DNA of 18,777 bases from an uncultured Desulfobacterales bacterium. GTDB lineage: Bacteria > Desulfobacterota > Desulfobacteria > Desulfobacterales > JAFDCJ01. Below, in pieces: positions 13,817 to 18,777 of the stretch; within the stretch, counting starts at the first letter, position 1, and each line of letters starts with the position of its first letter. A program made the translations under genes and the position numbers. Below the pieces are notes generated by a model. It searched no databases. It was not told the origin of the DNA and worked only from the letters and a program-made list of their open reading frames with translations. The stretch lies in NCBI GenBank assembly GCA_945787595.1, contig CALZJV010000108.1, positions 1 through 18,777 of the forward strand. The letters are read 5' to 3'.

Positions 13817-16576
13817 TTACTTTATGTATTTTTCAACCCTACAGGCCGTCAACTTAAACGGTGGGATCTTGGAGTGAGGGTCCAGTTCATCGCGTGTGAG
13901 TCTATTCACGGGCGACTCGCTGTAATGAAACGGCATAAACAGATCGCCGGGCAGGACTTCTTCACTGACTCTCAGCCGGGTATCGATCTGTCCTTGCTGC
14001 GAGGCGATCTTTACGCGCTGACCATCTTCTAAATCCAACTTTGTTACATCATCTGGGTGAATCAGCACATAGGATTGATTGGCAAAATCCGTCAGCGCTC
14101 TATTGCGCCTGGACATCGTGCAAGTATGATACTGGTAGAGGATTCTGCCCGTGTTGAGCAGGAAAGGATAGTCTGGTGTCGGTTTTTCGGTTTGCGGAAC
14201 GTAATCTACCGGGTTCAGGATTGCCTTGCCGCTCGGTGTATTAAATTTATCTAAAAACAGGGTGCTGGTTCCCGGATGGTCTTTTTTCGGGCACGGCCAC
14301 TGGATGCCTTCAAACTCGATTCTGTCGTAGGAAATACCCGCCAATATCGGTGTCACGGCGGCGATCTCATTAAAAATTTTGGATTCATCCCGATAGGGTT
14401 TCATGGGACAGCCCATCCGTTTGGCGACCTCCCAGAGCACCTTCCAATCCTGCCGGGCTTTTCCGGGCGGGTCAACGGCCTTTCTCACACGGCCCACCCG
14501 TCGGTCGCTGTTCACGAAGGTGCCGTTTTTTTCTGCGAAAGCAACACCCGGCAGGATGACATCGGCGAAGACAGTGGTTTCGGTCGGGAAAATATCCTGC
14601 ACAACCAAAAATTCCATCCGCTCGAGAGCCTCCCGCGTATGATTCTGGTTGGGGTCAGTCAATATCGGGTTTTCGCCCATGATATACATGCCTTTTATCT
14701 TTCTGTCGTGGGCTGCTTGCATAATCTCGACGGTCGTCAGCCCGATTCTGGCGGGAAGCGCTTCATAGGGAAAATTCCAGACCGCGGCAACTTTTTTGCG
14801 ATTTTCGTCATCCGTGACCGGAATATAGCCCGGGTAAATGAGAGGCGAACACCCCACATCCGATGCCCCCTGGACGTTGTTTTGTCCCCGGGGCGGATTT
14901 AAGCCGGCACCGGCTTTGCCGATTTGTCCGGTAATCAGACACATATTAATCAGTGAAAACACGCTGTGGGTTCCGGTAACCTGTTGGCTGATTCCCATGC
15001 CGGTTGCAATCAGCGCTCTATTTGCCCGGGCATAGAGCCTGGCGGCCGCCTGAATCTTGTCCGGATCAATTCCGGTGATTGTCGACACCTTTTCAGGCGG
15101 GTAATTCGAAGCTAGTTTTTTAAGTTCTTCAAAAGCCTGCAGACCGCCTTCAATTCGATTGATGATAAAATCTTTATCAAACAGGCTTTCGTTGATAATG
15201 ATGTGAATGAGTCCATTGAGCAGAGCCACGTCGGTGCCCAGCCGGGGCTGCAGCCAGACCTCCGAATACTTCACCAACGGTGTCCATTTGGGATCAATAA
15301 TGATGAGTTTAGCACCATTGACGACGCCGCGTTTAACAAAGGTGGCGGTCACCGGGTGGGTTTCGATCATATTATTACCGACGACCAGTATGCAATCGGC
15401 TGTCTCATATTCTTCGATCGAGTTGGATCCGGCGCCATCTCCCAAAGAGCGCAGCATGGCGGTAACGGTCGACGCATGACAGAGCCTGGTGCAGTAATCC
15501 ACATTATTGGTTCCAAAGGCGGTGCGAATAAATTTTTGAAAAATATAATTATCTTCGTTGGTACATTTGGCCGATGCATAACCTGCCAGGGCTTCATTGC
15601 CGTATTTTTCCTTGATGGTATTAAAATTAACAGCAATATGATCCAGAGCTTCGTCCCAGCCGGCCTCGACGAATTGACCCTTGCGTTTAATTAAAGGCTG
15701 GATCAACCGGTCCTGGCTGCCGACAAATTCATAGCCAAAGCGCCCCTTTATGCAAAGCCTTCCATCATTGGGTTTCACGCTCTCCACCCCATTGGCGCGG
15801 ACAATCCGATTATTTTTTACTACCAGTTCGATCTGGCACCCCACACCGCAGTAAGGACAAAGGGATTTAATGTGTTTATCCGCCGTTGCGGATGTGAGAA
15901 CATCCCGGTTGGGTTTTTCAACTATCGCACCGGTGGGGCAAAGCTGAATGCACTCGCCACAGCCATCGCATTCTGATTCGCGCCAAACGCCGAATCCACC
16001 GATAACATAGGAAGTGATTCCGCGATTGGCAAAAGACAAAACATTTTTACCCTGCACCTCATCACAGGCCTTAATGCACCGAAAGCATTTGATACATTTA
16101 GAAGCATCGTAGGTGAGCAGCGGTGAGCTGTCATCAACCGGGAACCCGAGTGATTTCCAGAGAGAAGGAAATTGCCTATTCGCCGGATCATCCAGGCCGT
16201 ATCTGGACACAAGCGTTTTGAATTCATCTTCATAGCTTAAATCGGAAGCTTCGTTATGTTCGGATAACAAATAATCCAACAAATATCGGCGGATTTCTTC
16301 CAATTCCTCATCAAAGGCCGTTACCTCCATCCCGTCCGAAACCGTCACCGTACAAGCGGCAATCAGCCCGCTCATACCCTTTATCTTGGAGATACATAAG
16401 CGGCAGGCACCGGTCGGTGTCAGTTTGCGGTGATAACAGAGGCTGGGAATCAAAATATTATTTTGCCGCGCCACTTCCAGCAGATTATTACCGGTTCCGG
16501 CGATGATTTTCTTTCCGTCAATTTTAATGGTTGCCATATCGTTCATATAATAAATCCGCCCCGATAAGAAGTTCAT
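13817..16576 (-). CDS. fdhA: NAD-dependent formate dehydrogenase catalytic (alpha) subunit, cysteine form
   Basis: A 919-residue cytosolic Mo/W-bisMGD enzyme that interconverts formate and CO2. Domains in order: a [2Fe-2S] ferredoxin (Cys47, 58, 61, 75); a NuoG-like linker that keeps His108 but lacks the Cys ligands of the His-Cys cluster; two [4Fe-4S] ferredoxin sites (Cys161-164-167-171 and Cys203-206-209-213); a catalytic-domain [4Fe-4S] site (CPYCGVGC, Cys275); then the molybdopterin domains. The metal ligand is Cys366 (TGT) in YCTRLCHASTV where selenocysteine occurs in other FDHs, so this one is selenium independent. Conservation starts at MATIKIDGK, so Met11 (16546, with GGGGCGGA ahead) or Met14 (16537) is a likelier start than Met1. 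It is the last gene of the nuoE-nuoF-fdhA operon. Confidence 0.95.
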   Translation of the reverse strand: MNFLSGRIYYMNDMATIKIDGKKIIAGTGNNLLEVARQNNILIPSLCYHRKLTPTGACRLCISKIKGMSGLIAACTVTVSDGMEVTAFDEELEEIRRYLLDYLLSEHNEASDLSYEDEFKTLVSRYGLDDPANRQFPSLWKSLGFPVDDSSPLLTYDASKCIKCFRCIKACDEVQGKNVLSFANRGITSYVIGGFGVWRESECDGCGECIQLCPTGAIVEKPNRDVLTSATADKHIKSLCPYCGVGCQIELVVKNNRIVRANGVESVKPNDGRLCIKGRFGYEFVGSQDRLIQPLIKRKGQFVEAGWDEALDHIAVNFNTIKEKYGNEALAGYASAKCTNEDNYIFQKFIRTAFGTNNVDYCTRLCHASTVTAMLRSLGDGAGSNSIEEYETADCILVVGNNMIETHPVTATFVKRGVVNGAKLIIIDPKWTPLVKYSEVWLQPRLGTDVALLNGLIHIIINESLFDKDFIINRIEGGLQAFEELKKLASNYPPEKVSTITGIDPDKIQAAARLYARANRALIATGMGISQQVTGTHSVFSLINMCLITGQIGKAGAGLNPPRGQNNVQGASDVGCSPLIYPGYIPVTDDENRKKVAAVWNFPYEALPARIGLTTVEIMQAAHDRKIKGMYIMGENPILTDPNQNHTREALERMEFLVVQDIFPTETTVFADVILPGVAFAEKNGTFVNSDRRVGRVRKAVDPPGKARQDWKVLWEVAKRMGCPMKPYRDESKIFNEIAAVTPILAGISYDRIEFEGIQWPCPKKDHPGTSTLFLDKFNTPSGKAILNPVDYVPQTEKPTPDYPFLLNTGRILYQYHTCTMSRRNRALTDFANQSYVLIHPDDVTKLDLEDGQRVKIASQQGQIDTRLRVSEEVLPGDLFMPFHYSESPVNRLTRDELDPHSKIPPFKLTACRVEKYIK

Positions 16577-16663
16577 TCAGGGTTTTAAATTGAAAGTAAT
16601 TTGTGAGGTTAAAGGTCCGGCGGATTAATTATAGACCTCGTTGAATAGTTTACTGGTTGAATG

Positions 16664-16781
16664 GTTGATTGGGTAAATTATACTCATAATTTCAGAATGT
16701 TACGATTGTTGAAACATGAAGTGTCCAATTATTTTGCAAATATGGCATAAATCCATATTTACAACCACTTAACCAATCAAC
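16664..16781. repeat. imperfect inverted repeat in the gap between nuoF-like gene and fdhA
   Basis: gttgattgggtaa (16664-16676) and ttaaccaatcaac (16769-16781) pair at 12 of 13 positions. The right arm is followed by a tandem caactaatcaactaatc. The gap also carries ccggcggattaatt (16617-16630), a motif shared with 1216 and 6896. A small non-autonomous element inserted in the operon is one explanation. Confidence 0.5.
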
Positions 16782-16788
16782 TAATCAA

Positions 16789-18069
16789 CTAATCAGCTAT
16801 ATCTGAATTAGTGTTTTGCTCTAGTTCATTGCGAAAGTAGCGTATGGCACTTTTAATCGGCAGAACCGGGGATTGGCCTAGGGGGCACAATGATGTTTTG
16901 GCCATGAGCTCCGCTTGCTCGAGCAATGCATCAATGCCGGAACTATTGGTGTCGTGCCCGTCGGTGATAATCTTTTCCAATAAAATGAGCAGTTGGCGCG
17001 TACCCACGCGGCAAGGCACACATTTGCCGCATGATTCGTGTCCAAAAAAACGTAGGATCGAATGCAGCATATCAAGGATGGATTTATCTTCGGCCATCAC
17101 AATGATCGCGCCGGAGCCCAAAACAGCGTCTTTTTCCTGTAAGGATTCAAAATCCATGCTGACATCTAAAAATGATTCCGGTGCGAAGGTTCCGGCGGCG
17201 CCCCCGATCAACGCAGTTTTAAACTTTTTATTGTCTTTTATGCCACCGGCCAAAATATAAACAAGTTGCTTGAGACTTACGCCCATTTCGACTTCAAAAT
17301 ACCCGGGGTTGTTCACATCACCGCTAATAGTGAATATTTTTGTCCCGGGAGATTGATGGGTCCCGATGCTTTTGTACCAATCGGCCCCATTCAGAATGAT
17401 GGTGGGAATATGGGACAGTGTCTCGACATTGTTGATCAAGGTGGGCATATCGAATAAGCCCTTTTCGGCCGGATACGGAGGTTTGATCCGCGGATAGCCT
17501 CTTTTACCTTCGATGGATTCGAGCAGGGTAAATTCTTCGCCGCACAGATATGAACCGCCCCCCAGCTTGACTACAATTTCCAGTGAATAGCCGGAATCCA
17601 GAATATTATCACCCAGGAATCCACGTTCCCTAGCAATTTCAAGGGCTTTGCGGATCATATCCACAGATTTGTAGTATTCGCCGCGAATATAGATATAGCC
17701 TTTTTTAGCGCCGACGGCATAAGCCGCGATGATCATTCCCTCGATCAACAGATGCGGATCTGCCTCCATGATGATACGATCCTTGAAGGTTCCGGGCTCA
17801 CCTTCGTCTGCGTTGCAGACAATATAGCGCATGCATTCAAGCAGAACACAGGATGCTTCACTGGTGAATTTCTTTTTCAATCCTGTCGAAAATCCGGCAC
17901 CGCCTCTGCCCCTCAAACCGGATTGGATCAACTCGTAAATGATCTTGTCGGGAGGCAATTGCAGTGCTTGCCGTAACGCTTTATAACCATCCGCCGCAAT
18001 ATAGTCCTCGATTCTCTCAGGATTGATTTGCCCCGCATTTTTTAATGCGATTCGGTGTTCCAGCATCAC
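16789..18069 (-). CDS. NuoF-like NADH-binding subunit of formate dehydrogenase
   Basis: A 426-residue flavoprotein that passes electrons between NAD(H), FMN and Fe-S clusters. FMN/NADH-site motifs: GLRGRGGAGFSTGLK (51-65), CNADEGEPGTFKDR (85-98), GGGSYLCGEEFTLLESIEGK (170-189; most homologues have a Thr/Ala where Phe180 stands). The [4Fe-4S] ligands are Cys347, 350, 353 (ESCGKCVPC) and Cys395 (LCPLGQ). It lacks both the thioredoxin-like N-terminus and the C-terminal ferredoxin domain of HydB/FdhB-type long versions, so it is Nuo-sized. It starts at GTG (18069, GTGA overlap with the upstream stop) or the ATG directly after (18066); GAGGAG lies upstream of both. It forms the diaphorase unit with the NuoE-like protein. 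Confidence 0.94.
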   Translation of the reverse strand: MMLEHRIALKNAGQINPERIEDYIAADGYKALRQALQLPPDKIIYELIQSGLRGRGGAGFSTGLKKKFTSEASCVLLECMRYIVCNADEGEPGTFKDRIIMEADPHLLIEGMIIAAYAVGAKKGYIYIRGEYYKSVDMIRKALEIARERGFLGDNILDSGYSLEIVVKLGGGSYLCGEEFTLLESIEGKRGYPRIKPPYPAEKGLFDMPTLINNVETLSHIPTIILNGADWYKSIGTHQSPGTKIFTISGDVNNPGYFEVEMGVSLKQLVYILAGGIKDNKKFKTALIGGAAGTFAPESFLDVSMDFESLQEKDAVLGSGAIIVMAEDKSILDMLHSILRFFGHESCGKCVPCRVGTRQLLILLEKIITDGHDTNSSGIDALLEQAELMAKTSLCPLGQSPVLPIKSAIRYFRNELEQNTNSDIAD

Positions 18070-18548
18070 CCTTTCTTTCTCCTCGAACTATTTCGTTTAT
18101 TCCGATATTTATGGAGAATGGTCCTAACCTTTTTCGCGTTCAGATTCCCATAATACACCTCATCGACCGATAGGCCCGGTGCGGTATCACATTGTCCCAG
18201 ACACTCTGTTGTTTCCAGCGTGAACAAACCTTCTGCGGTCGTCCCACCGCTATCGATGTTAAGATTTTTGCGAAGTTCCACCGAAATAGCGTTCGAGCCG
18301 GCCATCTGGCAGACCGGCGATTTACATATTCTAATTATGTGTTTTCCCCGGGGCGCTAAACTAAACAGGGTGTAATAGCTTACCACCCCGTATATCGAGC
18401 TGTATGGCACATTTAAATAATTAGCAATCATTGTCAGGTCTTTTTCTGACAGATAATGACGCGTATTATGGTTCTGAAATTCGTGCAGTATATGAAGCAC
18501 GTTTTCCATTAAGGGGGGATACTTATGTAGAATATCTGTTTTGTTCAT
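18066..18548 (-). CDS. NuoE-like [2Fe-2S] thioredoxin-fold subunit of formate dehydrogenase
   Basis: A 160-residue protein of the NuoE/HoxE/HydC family. An N-terminal helical bundle (IANYLNVPYSSIYGVVSYYTLFS) is followed by a thioredoxin-like ferredoxin domain. The [2Fe-2S] ligands are Cys75 and Cys80 (CKSPVC) and Cys116 and Cys120 (CLGQC), the standard spacing. GNLNAKKVRTIL is the family's usual end. It accepts electrons from the NuoF-like flavoprotein. It is the first gene of the operon and overlaps the next by 4 bases. No strong ribosome-binding site is visible before the ATG at 18548. Complex I is excluded, since the next genes are nuoF-like and fdhA with no membrane subunits. Confidence 0.94.
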   Translation of the reverse strand: MNKTDILHKYPPLMENVLHILHEFQNHNTRHYLSEKDLTMIANYLNVPYSSIYGVVSYYTLFSLAPRGKHIIRICKSPVCQMAGSNAISVELRKNLNIDSGGTTAEGLFTLETTECLGQCDTAPGLSVDEVYYGNLNAKKVRTILHKYRNKRNSSRRKKG

Positions 18549-18587
18549 GGCGGAGTATTAAAAGCAGAAAAATAAGATCGAATAATA

Positions 18588-18616
18588 ATTATAAAGAGCA
18601 ATTTTAATGCGGTCTA
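18588..18616 (-). promoter_or_regulatory. candidate promoter of the formate dehydrogenase operon
   Basis: On the minus strand TAGACC (18616-18611), 17 bases, then a perfect TATAAT (18593-18588), 39 bases before the ATG of the first gene. The -35 is only 4/6. The remaining sequence to the window edge (18617-18777) shows no gene. Confidence 0.45.
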
Positions 18617-18777
18617 TGTGAAAATGCCGGATTGGTAATCGGATTTTGCAGCAGCCTGGGACATGAAAGGCTCAGATAAGCAGAAACGACAAATGCTTGA
18701 ATATCAGATGTAAGATTGTTAGTCAAGGTTTGATCTTTCAATGATTTGGTCATTTAAGGCGGGTCATCCGAGGATCA

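Noticed and set aside
15470..15490. Possible selenocysteine codon in formate dehydrogenase
   Set aside because: The codon at the metal-ligand position is TGT (Cys), not TGA.
15203..15694. Long plus-strand frame of 163 codons
   Set aside because: Antisense shadow of the formate dehydrogenase alpha subunit.

Overview
The window looks like chromosomal DNA of an anaerobic, probably sulfate-reducing member of the Desulfobacterota (Desulfobacterales-like). That placement is an inference from gene content: a NuoE/NuoF/FdhA-type formate dehydrogenase, a lipid-synthesis cluster containing a DAK2-DegV protein, hybrid two-component remnants, and many short GC-rich hairpin repeats between genes. No tRNA, rRNA, CRISPR array or intact transposase was seen.

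Left part (1-6835, all minus strand). Read in transcription order this is a lipid or polyene-type cluster: hot-dog thioesterase, DhaL (DAK2) domain ORF, FakA-linker plus DegV (FakB-like) ORF, family 2 glycosyltransferase, CrtI/RetSat-like FAD oxidoreductase, lysophospholipid acyltransferase (LpxL type), acyl carrier protein, and a beta-ketoacyl synthase that runs off the left edge. The DhaL and DegV ORFs look like one fatty-acid-kinase-like protein split by a +1 frameshift between its first two domains. A plausible combined role is to build an acyl or polyene chain on the dedicated ACP, desaturate or modify it, release or activate it (thioesterase, fatty-acid kinase), and attach it to a glycosylated membrane lipid (GT2, acyltransferase).

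Middle part (6836-12166). A small exported protein of unknown function (plus strand) is followed by a zone of dead regulatory genes. Receiver-domain pieces (7886-8273) and a PAS/sigma-54-activator chimera with two stop codons (9061-9293) lie on the minus strand. An intact Phd/RelE-ParE toxin-antitoxin pair with a clear promoter and a perfect palindromic operator sits between them. Next comes an AT-rich gene for a COG3044-type ABC-class ATPase, then about 0.8 kb of repeats and an unidentified frameshifted remnant.

Right part (12167-18777). glyA (serine hydroxymethyltransferase, plus strand) is convergent with a minus-strand formate dehydrogenase operon (nuoE-like, nuoF-like, fdhA). Both serve one-carbon metabolism: FDH interconverts formate and CO2 with NAD(H), and GlyA links serine and glycine to methylene-tetrahydrofolate. 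The 411-bp gap between them is rich in inverted repeats, including a REP-like element whose hairpin shows compensatory base changes relative to a copy at 1181-1216.
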